64,000 nucleotides of DNA from NCBI RefSeq assembly GCF_022829685.1, contig NZ_JAKSYE010000083.1, forward strand, positions 1 through 64,000. Direction: 5' to 3'. The stretch comes from Methylobacterium sp. E-045 (lineage in GTDB: Bacteria; Pseudomonadota; Alphaproteobacteria; Rhizobiales; Beijerinckiaceae). This document shows, one piece after another, positions 1-7,825 of this stretch. Numbering within the stretch: the stretch's first letter is position 1; every line of letters starts with the position of its first letter. The notes below the pieces were generated by a model. That model searched no databases. It saw nothing but the letters and a program-made list of their open reading frames with translations, and had not been told where the DNA came from. The translations under genes were made by a program, and so were the position numbers.

Positions 1-2
1 GC

Positions 3-272
3 TCGCCCGAACCGGATTTCAGCGCACAGGTTCGCCGCGCCTTCGACAGGCTGAACGCCGTGCTCGCGGCGGCCGGCTGCAGTTTCGACGACGTGGTGGA
101 CGTGACGACCTTCCACACCGACCCTGAAACGCAATTCGACACGGTGATGGCGGTACGCGACGTGATGATCGGCGAGCCGCCCTATCCGAACTGGACCGCC
201 GTCGGCGTGACTTGGCTTGCGGGCTTCGACTTCGAGATCAAGGTCATCGCCCGTCTTCCCACCCCGGTCTGA
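3..272 (+). CDS. RidA/YjgF family protein, 5' end missing
   Basis: C-terminal 89 residues of a RidA-family (YjgF/YER057c/UK114) protein; the reading frame is open to the left edge, so the start lies outside the window. Family members hydrolyse reactive enamine/imine intermediates or act in catabolic pathways as small soluble trimers. Visible family features are the stretch reading DDVVDVTTFHTD and the final segment with W-T-A-V-G-V followed by FEIKVIARLP, which matches the usual C-terminal strand. Full-length members have about 130-150 residues, so roughly a third is missing. The next gene on this strand is over 1.3 kb away, so no operon partner downstream is apparent. Confidence 0.85.
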   Translation, partial: SPEPDFSAQVRRAFDRLNAVLAAAGCSFDDVVDVTTFHTDPETQFDTVMAVRDVMIGEPPYPNWTAVGVTWLAGFDFEIKVIARLPTPV

Positions 273-626
273 ATCAGTGTTCGGCTTTGACGATGCCGGG
301 AAGGAGTGCCGAGCCGCCTGTTCCTCTCCGGGCCCGACACCAGTCGGGAGCACCGTCGATGAGACGGATTTCAACGGCTGCTCCCGATCTTCAAATGAAG
401 GGGTCGGGCGCCTCAGGGCCAGAGTAGCAGCGAAACATACGGCCGCTTCTGGGAGCCGCACGGCCGCGCTGGAACGACAGCGTCGGGTCGCTATCGGAAG
501 GGCGGCCCGGGGTTGGTTTGGGCCTGGCGGCTTTCGGGTGACTACGGAAGATAGCGGACGTCGTCAGAGCGCCCATTCACGACTCATCTCGGCCACCCGA
601 GCGGTGTGAGGAGGACGGGTGGAGCG
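273..626. other. intergenic stretch, no gene seen
   Basis: About 350 bases between the RidA-like gene and the convergent LysR gene. No reading frame has a convincing protein. There is an inverted repeat of TCGGGAGC at 344-351 and its complement at 380-387 with a 28-base loop. It could be a weak terminator, but it has no T-run. Confidence 0.5.
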
Positions 627-1520
627 TCAGGAGCCGAGGCCGGCGAGTTCCGCCGCCATGGCATCGACGAACACCCGCGCTCGCGTGCGCATCCCACGGC
701 CGGATGCGATGAGCGCGTAGACCGGGGTCGGGGCAGTGGCATGGCTCGGGAGGACCCGTTCGAGGCGGTTGGCGGCGAGATCCGCCGTGAGGTCGAGGGC
801 GGACTTCAGCATGATGCCTCCGCCAGCGAGCGCCCAGTCGTGCACCGCATCGCCGCTGTCCGAGCGTAGGCGGGTCCGTAACCGGACATCCGTCTCGATG
901 CCGCTCGGGCCGATCAGCCGCCACGTCGTGGGGGCATCGCCGTAGCTTAAACCGTCATGGGCCGCGAGGTCCGCGGGGCACGACGGACGCCCACGCCTGT
1001 CGAGGTATCCTGGCGACGCGACGAGGATGCGCCGGTTCTCGGCCAATCGGCGCATGACCATCGTGCTGTCCTGCGGTGGCCCGATGCGGATGGCCACCTC
1101 AATGCGCTCGCCGACGAGGTCGACGACCCTGTCGTCGAGCTTCAGGTCGGCGTCGAGGCGGGGATGCAGCGCGACGAGACGGCCCAGGACCGGGGCCACG
1201 TGGCGACGCCCGAACGAGACCGGCGCACCGACCCGCAGCAATCCCGTCGGCTCGTCGCGTTCGTTCATGAGCCATTCCTCGGCGGCCTCGATGGCATCGA
1301 GCGCCGGATCCACCTGCACAAGCAGGGCCTGGCCCTCGTCGGTGAGCGAGAGGCTGCGCGTCGTCCGCTGGATCAGCCGAGTCCCGGCGCGGCGTTCAAG
1401 GGTCGTCAGGCGCTTGCTGACCACCGCCAAGCCGACGCCGAGTTCGCGCGCCGCCGCGGTCAGGCTGCCGAGCGCCGCGATGCGTCGGAAGGTGCGCAAC
1501 TCGTTCAGGTCGTCCAGCAT
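627..1520 (-). CDS. LysR-family transcriptional regulator
   Basis: A 297-residue LysR-type regulator, the usual length for the family. The N-terminal winged helix-turn-helix is clear (about residues 5-62, with the A-A-R-E-L-G-V-G-L-A-V-V-S-K-R-L turn). It is followed by the periplasmic-binding-like effector domain (about 90-295). The sequence is closest in style to the CrgA/DmlR group. It is divergent from the polysaccharide-deacetylase gene with about 80 bases between the starts, the normal arrangement for a LysR protein controlling its neighbour, so the deacetylase/SDR/VOC string is the likely target. The effector is unknown. Confidence 0.9.
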   Translation of the reverse strand: MLDDLNELRTFRRIAALGSLTAAARELGVGLAVVSKRLTTLERRAGTRLIQRTTRSLSLTDEGQALLVQVDPALDAIEAAEEWLMNERDEPTGLLRVGAPVSFGRRHVAPVLGRLVALHPRLDADLKLDDRVVDLVGERIEVAIRIGPPQDSTMVMRRLAENRRILVASPGYLDRRGRPSCPADLAAHDGLSYGDAPTTWRLIGPSGIETDVRLRTRLRSDSGDAVHDWALAGGGIMLKSALDLTADLAANRLERVLPSHATAPTPVYALIASGRGMRTRARVFVDAMAAELAGLGS

Positions 1521-1599
1521 CCGCTCTCAACCGCCGTTCAAGTGTGTCTACACGATTGGCGTCCTTATGCGCCGGATTTGCAAGAGCTAGATCCTGGTC

Positions 1600-2589
1600 A
1601 TGAACCGGGACCCCTCAAGCCTCGACCGCCGCGCCCTGCTCGCCACGGGCGTCGCAGCCGCCGCGATGCGCATCCTCGAACCGGAGCCCACGATGGCGAA
1701 CGACGAGACATTCTGGCCGAACGGCGCGCGCCTCGCGGTAAGCGTCTCGCTGATGTTCGAGGCCGGCGGTCAACCGATCTCGGGCGCGGGCGGGGTGATC
1801 CCGGACCCCATCGAGAAAGGGCTTCCCGACCTGCCGACGAACGCCTTCTTCCAATACGGCGTCTACGAGGGCATCCCGCGCCTGCTCGATCTGTTCGACC
1901 GGCATGACGTGAAGATGTCATCCTTCATGATCGGGAAGGCGGTGGACAAGGCGCCGGACCTGGCGCGCGAGATCGTCCGGCGGGGGCACGAGGCTGCGGC
2001 CCATGGGCGGACCTGGGAAAACAGCTACGCCCTCGATTCCGACGCCGAGCGCCGGTTCATCGCCGACGGGGTCGAGAGCATCGTCAGGGCGACGGGCCAG
2101 CGGCCGGTGGGCTGGAACGCCTACTGGATGCGCAACTCCCCGCGTACCCTCGATATCCTCCAGGACCTCGGCTTCCGCTACCACATCGACGAGCCGAGCC
2201 GGGACGAGCCGTTCATCGTCCCGCTCAAGGGCGGCGACCTCGTCACCGTCCCCTACACCTTCCACATGAACGACATCGTCGCGTTCCCCTTCGTCGGTTG
2301 GGATCCGGCGGCCTACGAGCAGGCGCTCAGGGACGAGTTCGACCAACTCTACGAGGAAGGCGCGCACCGCCGCCGCATGATGGTGGTGAGCCTGCACGAC
2401 CGCATCTCGGGCCATGCCAATCGGGTCCGCGTCCTCGACCGCTTTTTTACCTACGCCCGCTCCAAGCCCGGCGTCTGGTTCGCCCGCAAGGACGCCATCG
2501 CGGCCTGGGCCCTCGAACGACGGGCAAGCACGCCGGTCGTCACCCGAGCCACGCCAACCGAGACCGGCCTGCCCGGCTCGGCCGACTGA
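1600..2589 (+). CDS. polysaccharide deacetylase-family protein (PuuE/PgdA-like)
   Basis: A 329-residue protein of the NodB-homology (carbohydrate esterase 4) superfamily, resembling the PuuE/HpPgdA branch that acts on small amides or peptidoglycan rather than chitin. The N terminus has a twin-arginine-like segment (D-R-R-A-L-L-A-T-G) followed by a short hydrophobic stretch, so it may be exported by Tat. Alternatively translation could begin at the internal ATG before N-D-E-T-F-W (about residue 32), giving a cytosolic form typical of PuuE-like enzymes. The segment RRGHEAAAHGRTWEN and the late SLHDR match the family's metal-site motifs. It begins a same-strand series with SDR, VOC and NTF2-like genes, suggesting one catabolic unit; the substrate is unknown. 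Confidence 0.8.
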   Translation: MNRDPSSLDRRALLATGVAAAAMRILEPEPTMANDETFWPNGARLAVSVSLMFEAGGQPISGAGGVIPDPIEKGLPDLPTNAFFQYGVYEGIPRLLDLFDRHDVKMSSFMIGKAVDKAPDLAREIVRRGHEAAAHGRTWENSYALDSDAERRFIADGVESIVRATGQRPVGWNAYWMRNSPRTLDILQDLGFRYHIDEPSRDEPFIVPLKGGDLVTVPYTFHMNDIVAFPFVGWDPAAYEQALRDEFDQLYEEGAHRRRMMVVSLHDRISGHANRVRVLDRFFTYARSKPGVWFARKDAIAAWALERRASTPVVTRATPTETGLPGSAD

Positions 2590-2629
2590 CCTCCAGCCCT
2601 TGCTGTCGCACCACACGGAGATCTGAACG

Positions 2630-3340
2630 ATGCCCATGGACCTGAACGGACGGAGCGTCCTCGTCGTCGGCGCGGCCGGCGGGATCGGCTCGGCGACGGT
2701 GCAAGCCTTCGCCCGGAACGGCGCCCGCGTCGTCGCGGCGGGTCGCCCCGGTCCAAAGCTCGACGAGGCCGCACGAAGCGCCGGTGCGGAGCCGGTCGCC
2801 CTCGACTTCACCGAAGAGGCGGCCGTCGAGGCGTTCTTCGCCGACCGAACCGCCTTCGACCACGTGGTCGTCGCGGTGGCGTCCACGAAGACCGGCTCGG
2901 TGGCCTCGCTTCCCCTGGCGGAGGCCAAGGCGGCGATGGAGTCGAAGTTCTGGGGCGCCTATCGCGTCGCACGGGCCGCGAAGGTCGTCGATGGCGGATC
3001 GCTCACCTTCGTCTCGGGCTACCTCAGCCAGCGTCCCGGTGCCGCCGCGGTGCTGCAGGGGGCGATCAATGCCGCCCTCGATGCGCTTGCCCGAGGCCTG
3101 GCGCTGGAGCGGGCGCCGGCGCGGGTGAACACCGTCTCGCCGGGGCTCGTCGACACGCCGCTCTACGCCGGGATGGACACGGCAGACCGTGTGGCGATGT
3201 TCGAGAAGCGCGCCGCGCAGTTGCCGGCACGCCGGATCGGGCAGCCGGACGACCTCGCGCAGGCCATCCTGTTCGTAGCGACCAACCCCTTCGCCACCGG
3301 GTCGACGGTCACCGTCGACGGCGGCGGCACCATCGCCTGA
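2630..3340 (+). CDS. short-chain dehydrogenase/reductase (SDR) with atypical active site
   Basis: A 236-residue SDR-fold protein. The dinucleotide-binding glycine motif (G-A-A-G-G-I-G, about residues 14-20) and the C-terminal RVNTVSPG motif are intact. Ser129 is present in V-S-G-Y, but the catalytic Tyr-x3-Lys pair appears absent. Aligning the conserved A-A-L-D-A-L helix places Gln143 where Tyr is expected and Asn147 where Lys is expected. It may therefore be a non-canonical SDR, a binding protein or a decayed enzyme. It lies 40 bases after the deacetylase gene and 11 bases before the VOC gene, so co-transcription is likely. A start two codons later (Met3) is equally possible. Confidence 0.85.
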   Translation: MPMDLNGRSVLVVGAAGGIGSATVQAFARNGARVVAAGRPGPKLDEAARSAGAEPVALDFTEEAAVEAFFADRTAFDHVVVAVASTKTGSVASLPLAEAKAAMESKFWGAYRVARAAKVVDGGSLTFVSGYLSQRPGAAAVLQGAINAALDALARGLALERAPARVNTVSPGLVDTPLYAGMDTADRVAMFEKRAAQLPARRIGQPDDLAQAILFVATNPFATGSTVTVDGGGTIA

Positions 3341-3351
3341 GGGCGCGGACG

Positions 3352-3753
3352 ATGCGCCTCGATCACGCCACCCTGCGCACCCGCCACCTGGACGCCCATC
3401 GCCGGTTCTTCGAGGAGGTCTTCGACCTGCGGGACGGGTTCCGACCGGCCTTCGGCTTCCCCGGGCACTGGCTCTACAGCGGCACCGAACCCGTCGTGTA
3501 TCTCATCCCGGCGCGACCCGGCTCGACCGTGCCCTCGCATAGCGGCGAGGGCATCGATCACGTCGCCTTCCTTCGCGACGATGACGCTGCATTCCGCGCG
3601 CGGCTCGACCGCCGCGGCATCCCCTACGACCGGATGGAGCTTCCCGAGATCGGCGAGCGACGCGTGTTCCTTCACGCGCCGGGCGGCGCACTCATCGAGG
3701 TGGCGTTCCGGGAACGCGTGCCGACGGCCCAAGCACAGGAAGTTCACCCATGA
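3352..3753 (+). CDS. VOC-family protein (glyoxalase/dioxygenase-like)
   Basis: A 133-residue vicinal-oxygen-chelate protein made of two beta-alpha-beta-beta-beta modules, the normal size for a single-domain member. Likely metal ligands are His4 or His5 of the opening L-D-H, the His of G-I-D-H-V-A-F in the second module and the Glu of L-I-E-V-A-F near the C terminus. Members include glyoxalase I, methylmalonyl-CoA epimerase and extradiol dioxygenases; which activity applies here cannot be told. Its stop overlaps the start of the next gene by four bases (ATGA), showing translational coupling. Confidence 0.85.
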   Translation: MRLDHATLRTRHLDAHRRFFEEVFDLRDGFRPAFGFPGHWLYSGTEPVVYLIPARPGSTVPSHSGEGIDHVAFLRDDDAAFRARLDRRGIPYDRMELPEIGERRVFLHAPGGALIEVAFRERVPTAQAQEVHP

Positions 3754-4280
3754 TCCCGCCCATCCGTTCCATCGCCCTCGTCCTCGTCCTCGCATCCTCG
3801 CCCGCCGTGGCGGAAACGCTCGTGGCACCGAAGGTGCTGATCCTCGAACCCGGCCCGGCCGCGCGTCAGCGCGACGCCGTCGTCCTGGCGGCACGACGCT
3901 ACGCCACCTTCTGGCACACCGGCGATCCGACCTATGCGCGGGCGGCCCTGGCCGACGGCTTCGTGGACGAGACGCCGCCGCCCGGCCGCGTCCAAGGTCC
4001 GAGCGGGCCGCTCCTGGCCTCCGAGGTGTTTCGCAAGGCCGTTCCGGACCTGACCTGCGAGGTCGAACAAATGATTGTCGCCGGAGACCGGGCGGTGCTG
4101 CACCTGCACCTGCGCGGCCACTTCACCGGCACGTTCGAAGGCCGTCAGGGCCATGGCGAGCCGGTCGCGTTCGTCGCCACCGACATCTACCGCGTCGTCA
4201 AAGGGCGCATCGCCGCAAACTGGCACATCGAGGACAACCTCACCCTCCTGCGTCAGCTCGGCGCCCTGCCAACCCAATAG
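3750..4280 (+). CDS. exported NTF2-like (SnoaL-type) protein
   Basis: A 176-residue protein with a clear Sec signal peptide (about residues 1-22, ending A-S-S-P-A-V-A). It is followed by an NTF2-like/SnoaL cone fold, visible in the segments YATFWHTGDPTYARAALADGFVDETPPP and the final N-W-H-I-E-D-N-L. SnoaL-like proteins bind small hydrophobic ligands or catalyse aldol and dehydration reactions; the periplasmic location is inferred from the signal peptide. It overlaps the VOC gene by four bases and is probably the last complete gene of that operon. Confidence 0.8.
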   Translation: MIPPIRSIALVLVLASSPAVAETLVAPKVLILEPGPAARQRDAVVLAARRYATFWHTGDPTYARAALADGFVDETPPPGRVQGPSGPLLASEVFRKAVPDLTCEVEQMIVAGDRAVLHLHLRGHFTGTFEGRQGHGEPVAFVATDIYRVVKGRIAANWHIEDNLTLLRQLGALPTQ

Positions 4281-4327
4281 CTCCGCAGGCGGCAACGAAA
4301 GCCCCAACACCTCACCGGAGACAGACC

Positions 4328-4642
4328 ATGCCTCTTCCGCGCGGCTCCCTGGTCATGGGGCTCGTCCTGTTCACGGCGATGGACTGTCCCCCGAGCACCA
4401 GTGCCGGCCACGTCTGGGCCGCGGAGGATCCCCGCCTCGCGGTGGCCATGCCCTTCGATACCCCCTCGAATGGCTGCCTCGATTGTGAAGTGACCAGCCG
4501 CGACGATCGAGGGCGATTTTCTACAAATGCCTTAGTCCAAAGCTTTCCAGAATCGGCAGAAGCTCGTCCCGTGCGCGAAGCCGGTGGTCATGAACACGGG
4601 CTTGAGCCTCCACCGGCTCTCCGCGCTGTATGGCTTCGATGA
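4328..4642 (+). CDS. small exported ORF, probably a truncated gene
   Basis: A 104-codon frame with a good ribosome site (GGAG eight bases upstream). Its N terminus looks like a signal peptide or lipoprotein leader (hydrophobic residues 8-18, with Cys20). It begins 47 bases after the NTF2-like gene. The first 60 or so residues have normal GC-rich codon use. From about base 4515 the DNA becomes more AT-rich, and the frame runs 120 bases antisense into the 3' end of the GntR gene, where the protein has no plausible fold. The simplest reading is a 5' gene fragment joined to foreign sequence at about 4500. I do not recognise the family. Confidence 0.4.
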   Translation: MPLPRGSLVMGLVLFTAMDCPPSTSAGHVWAAEDPRLAVAMPFDTPSNGCLDCEVTSRDDRGRFSTNALVQSFPESAEARPVREAGGHEHGLEPPPALRAVWLR

Positions 4643-5237
4643 TGGCTCGATGTTCGGCTACCGACGACCCAAGTTCACGGCGGAGCTTGAGTGTGAGCAT
4701 GCGTGCGCGATGTGATTGGTCATTGATGGTCTGGATGATCCGGGTCATCCGCCCGTTACCTGCGCGCTCCACGAGTGTCCGATGGAAGTTGGCGTCGGCC
4801 TTGCCCCACGCGGGCAGATCACCGTCCTTCCAAGCCCGCGCCATTTCCCCCGTGCCACGGGCGAGTTCGGCGGCCGCTAGCTCGCGCTCGGCATCGGGAA
4901 GCGACGCAAGTAGCTCGGCTGCACGCCCTTCGACGGCGATGATGACGTCGTAGATCTCGCGCATGTCCTCGGGCGCGAGGGCACAAATGAGGACCCCTTT
5001 GCGCGACAGAACACGGACCAGCCCGTCTTCCTGGAGACGGATCACAGCCTCATGGACTGGTGTGCGGCTCATGCCGAGGCGAAGGGCGATCTCCTGCTCC
5101 GAAGCCTGGTAGCCGGGAGCGAAGCTCGAATCCAGGATGGCCTGCTTGAGGGCCGCATAGGCATTGTCGACCATCGACGGCTGACGCCCAGGCTCCTCGG
5201 ATTGCTCGTGTTTGCTGGCTGACCGTCCGCGGGCCAT
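4521..5237 (-). CDS. GntR-family regulator, FCD (FadR-C) type
   Basis: A 238-residue FadR-subfamily regulator. The N-terminal winged helix covers about residues 20-90 (the E-Q-E-I-A-L-R-L-G-M-S-R-T-P-V-H-E-A turn is diagnostic). The all-helical FCD ligand domain covers about 95-230, with Asp/His positions typical of the metal/carboxylate pocket (D-A-N-F-H and the later A-E-H-R-A-I). FCD regulators usually sense organic acids. It is divergent from the tartrate permease gene, and two near-identical palindromes lie in the shared intergenic region, so it very likely controls both itself and the ttu genes. In Agrobacterium vitis the corresponding regulator, TtuA, is a LysR protein; a GntR protein has taken that place here. 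Confidence 0.9.
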   Translation of the reverse strand: MARGRSASKHEQSEEPGRQPSMVDNAYAALKQAILDSSFAPGYQASEQEIALRLGMSRTPVHEAVIRLQEDGLVRVLSRKGVLICALAPEDMREIYDVIIAVEGRAAELLASLPDAERELAAAELARGTGEMARAWKDGDLPAWGKADANFHRTLVERAGNGRMTRIIQTINDQSHRARMLTLKLRRELGSSVAEHRAIIEAIQRGEPVEAQARVHDHRLRARDELLPILESFGLRHL

Positions 5238-5265
5238 CGCTTCCTCCTAAACGACGACATTCGTA

Positions 5266-5290
5266 CCATCTTCCATGCAAGCTGCAATAC
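5266..5290. promoter_or_regulatory. GntR operator-like palindrome, copy 1
   Basis: A 25-base element whose core CTTCCATGCAAG (5270-5281) is a near-perfect palindrome. It is repeated in direct orientation 62 bases downstream with four differences. It lies just upstream of the regulator's start on the other strand, suited to autoregulation. FCD-type GntR proteins commonly bind short palindromes of this kind; binding itself is inferred. Confidence 0.65.
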
Positions 5291-5294
5291 GAGA

Positions 5295-5324
5295 TTGACA
5301 GACAGAGCGAATCAATTCTATCTA
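5295..5324 (+). promoter_or_regulatory. sigma70-type promoter for the ttu operon
   Basis: TTGACA at 5295-5300 (a perfect -35) and TATCTA at 5319-5324 (-10) are separated by 18 bases, pointing at the permease gene. The predicted transcription start, near 5331, falls inside the second operator copy, so a bound repressor would block initiation. Confidence 0.6.
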
Positions 5325-5327
5325 ATG

Positions 5328-5352
5328 CCATCTTGCATGCAAGTTGACATAC
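5328..5352. promoter_or_regulatory. GntR operator-like palindrome, copy 2
   Basis: The core CTTGCATGCAAG (5332-5343) is a perfect 12-base palindrome within a 25-base element matching copy 1 at 21 of 25 positions. It overlaps the predicted start point of the ttu transcript, a position expected for repression. Confidence 0.7.
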
Positions 5353-5387
5353 ACAGATCAACGCATGCCTGCCTGCCGGAGGAAACG

Positions 5388-6692
5388 ATGGATACGTCGC
5401 TTGAGAAAGCGACCATGCGCCGCGTGATGTGGCGACTGGTCCCCTTTATCTGTCTTCTCTACTTCATCGCCTTCATCGACCGCGTGAACATCGGGTTCGC
5501 AGCGCTCACGATGAATAAGGATCTCGGGTTCAGCTCCGCCGTATTCGGTTTCGGAGCTGGCGTTTTCTTCTTCGGTTACTTCCTGTTTGAGGTGCCTTCG
5601 AACATAGTCCTCGACAAGGTCGGCGCTCGGATATGGATCGCCCGCGTGATGATTACGTGGGGAATGATTTCCGGGGCCTTCGCTTTCGTCCAGGGCGAAT
5701 ACAGCTTTTACGCCCTGCGCTTCCTGCTCGGCGCGGCGGAGGCCGGTTTCTTCCCCGGCATCATCCTCTACCTGACCTACTGGTTCCCAGCCCGCTATCG
5801 TGCCGGCGTCGTCTCGCTGTTCATGGCCGCGGCACCGATCTCGGTGGTCATCGGCTCGCCGCTCTCCAGCGCGCTCCTGGAGATGGAGGGCATCCTCGGC
5901 CTGCACGGCTGGCAGTGGATGTTCATCATCGAGGCGATCCCCGCCATGATCCTTGGCGTCGTCGTCCTGTTCTACATGACTGACCGGCCCGAGAAGGCGA
6001 AATGGCTCCCCGACGATCAGCGCGCGTGGCTGGTCGCCGAGATGAACGGCGAGCACGCCCGCAAGAAGGTGGTCGCCAAGCACGGCATCCTGGCGGGTAT
6101 GGCCGATATCCGGGTGCTGGCCCTCGCGCTGATCTACTTCGGTACCTCGGCGGGCCTGTACACCCTCGGCATCTGGGCTCCGCAGATCATCAAGAGCTTC
6201 GGGCTCTCCACCCTGGCGGTCGGCTTCCTCAACGGCGTGCCGCCGACGATCGCGATCATCGCGATGATCCTGTGGGCGCGGCATTCGGACAAGGCCGGCG
6301 AGCGCAAGTGGCACGTCGTCATCGCCTGCCTCGTGGCGGCGGTCGGCCTGATGCTGGCTGGCGGCGCGGCCTCGGCGGTGGCGGTCATCGCCGCGCTCAC
6401 CCTGGTCAACGTCGGGATCAGTTCGGCCAAGCCGCCCCTGTGGGCCATGCCGACCATGTTCCTCTCGGGCCAGGCAGCGGCGGTGGGCATCGCAACGATC
6501 AACTCGATCGGTAATCTCGGCGGCTTCGCTGGGCCCTGGGCTATCGGCTGGCTCAAGGATCAGACCGGCGGCTACGCGGCCGGGCTCGCCTTCGTAGCTG
6601 GTCTGCTCGTCCTCTCGGCTGTCCTCACCCTCGTCGTCGCCCGCTCAGGGCGCCGATCCGAGGCCAGCGAGGCCGACGCGGTCGCGCACTGA
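5388..6692 (+). CDS. ttuB: MFS transporter, anion:cation symporter family (tartrate permease TtuB-like)
   Basis: A 434-residue major facilitator protein with twelve predicted membrane helices. The early F-I-D-R-V-N-I-G-F-A-A-L motif is typical of the anion:cation symporter family (tartrate, phthalate, hexuronate and glucarate carriers). The ATG at 5388 is chosen because GGAGGAA lies four bases before it; upstream alternatives would start inside the promoter. It is the first gene of a run with tartrate dehydrogenase, a TtuD-like gene and pyruvate kinase, the A. vitis ttuBCDE order, which supports tartrate or a similar dicarboxylate as the substrate. Confidence 0.85.
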   Translation: MDTSLEKATMRRVMWRLVPFICLLYFIAFIDRVNIGFAALTMNKDLGFSSAVFGFGAGVFFFGYFLFEVPSNIVLDKVGARIWIARVMITWGMISGAFAFVQGEYSFYALRFLLGAAEAGFFPGIILYLTYWFPARYRAGVVSLFMAAAPISVVIGSPLSSALLEMEGILGLHGWQWMFIIEAIPAMILGVVVLFYMTDRPEKAKWLPDDQRAWLVAEMNGEHARKKVVAKHGILAGMADIRVLALALIYFGTSAGLYTLGIWAPQIIKSFGLSTLAVGFLNGVPPTIAIIAMILWARHSDKAGERKWHVVIACLVAAVGLMLAGGAASAVAVIAALTLVNVGISSAKPPLWAMPTMFLSGQAAAVGIATINSIGNLGGFAGPWAIGWLKDQTGGYAAGLAFVAGLLVLSAVLTLVVARSGRRSEASEADAVAH

Positions 6693-6735
6693 AGTTTCCC
6701 AACCCGCAACGTCCTCTTCAACACGGAGACCTGTC

Positions 6736-7815
6736 ATGTCGAAGACCTACAAGATCGCCGCCATTCCCGCCGACGGGATCGGCATCGAGGTGATTGCCGC
6801 CGGCATCGAGGCGCTCAATGCGCTGGCCGAGAAGACCGGCACCTTCAAATTCCAGTTCGACCACTTCGACTGGGGCTCGGACTACTACAAGAAACACGGC
6901 GTGATGATGCCCGCGGACGGCCGCGAGCAGATCAGGAACCACGACGCGATCTTCTTCGGCGCGGTGGGGGCCCCCGATGTCCCGGATCACATCACCCTGT
7001 GGGGCCTGCGGCTCGCGATCTGCCAGCCCTTCGACCAATATGCCAACGTCCGCCCGACCCGCATCCTGCCGGGCATCACCAGCCCACTGCGGCACGTCTC
7101 CGGTCCGGAGCTGAACTGGGTGATCGTGCGCGAGAACTCGGAGGGCGAGTACGCGGGCGTCGGCGGCCGGGTCCACCAGGGCCATCCCAACGAGGTCGCC
7201 ACCGATGTGTCGATGATGACCCGCTCGGGCGTCGATCGCATCATCCGCTACGCGTTCAAGCTCGCCCAGTCCCGCCCGCGCAAGCTGCTGACCGTCGTCA
7301 CCAAGTCGAACGCTCAGCGCCACGCTATGGTGATGTGGGACGAGATCGCCGCCGAGGTCGCAGAGGACTTCCCGGACGTGACCTGGGACAAGATGCTGGT
7401 CGATGCCATGACCATGCGTATGACGATGAAGCCCGAGACCCTGGACACCATCGTCGCGACGAACCTCCACGCCGACATCCTGTCGGACCTCGCCGCCGCG
7501 CTCGCCGGGTCGCTCGGCATCGCGCCGACTGCCAACATCAACCCGGAGCGCACCTACCCGTCGATGTTCGAGCCGATCCATGGCTCAGCCTTCGACATCA
7601 CCGGCAAGGGTATCGCCAATCCGGTCGCCACCTTCTGGACCGCGTGCCAGATGCTGGAGCACCTCGGCGAGAAGCCGGCAGCCGACCGGCTCATGAGGGC
7701 GGTGGAGCGGGTGACCGCTGACCCGAACCTGCACACCCCCGACCTCGGCGGCAAGGCCAACACCCGGCAGGTCACCGACGCCGTTATCGCCGCCATCCAG
7801 GGCGACAACGAGTAA
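6736..7815 (+). CDS. ttuC: tartrate dehydrogenase/decarboxylase (TtuC-like)
   Basis: A 359-residue member of the isocitrate/isopropylmalate dehydrogenase superfamily, closest to tartrate dehydrogenase (TtuC/YeaU). These Mn2+- and NAD-dependent enzymes oxidise tartrate to oxaloglycolate, D-malate to pyruvate, or decarboxylate meso-tartrate to glycerate. Visible hallmarks are the opening I-A-A-I-P-A-D-G-I-G, R-E-N-S-E-G-E-Y-A-G, the V-T-K-S-N motif, N-L-H-A-D-I-L-S-D-L-A-A carrying the metal-binding Asp, and G-S-A-F-D-I-T-G-K-G-I-A-N-P. The residue after G-I-G is Ile rather than the usual Pro or Lys. Length is normal. It lies 43 bases after the permease and shares its predicted promoter. Confidence 0.9.
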   Translation: MSKTYKIAAIPADGIGIEVIAAGIEALNALAEKTGTFKFQFDHFDWGSDYYKKHGVMMPADGREQIRNHDAIFFGAVGAPDVPDHITLWGLRLAICQPFDQYANVRPTRILPGITSPLRHVSGPELNWVIVRENSEGEYAGVGGRVHQGHPNEVATDVSMMTRSGVDRIIRYAFKLAQSRPRKLLTVVTKSNAQRHAMVMWDEIAAEVAEDFPDVTWDKMLVDAMTMRMTMKPETLDTIVATNLHADILSDLAAALAGSLGIAPTANINPERTYPSMFEPIHGSAFDITGKGIANPVATFWTACQMLEHLGEKPAADRLMRAVERVTADPNLHTPDLGGKANTRQVTDAVIAAIQGDNE

Positions 7816-7825
7816 GGGGGATGCC

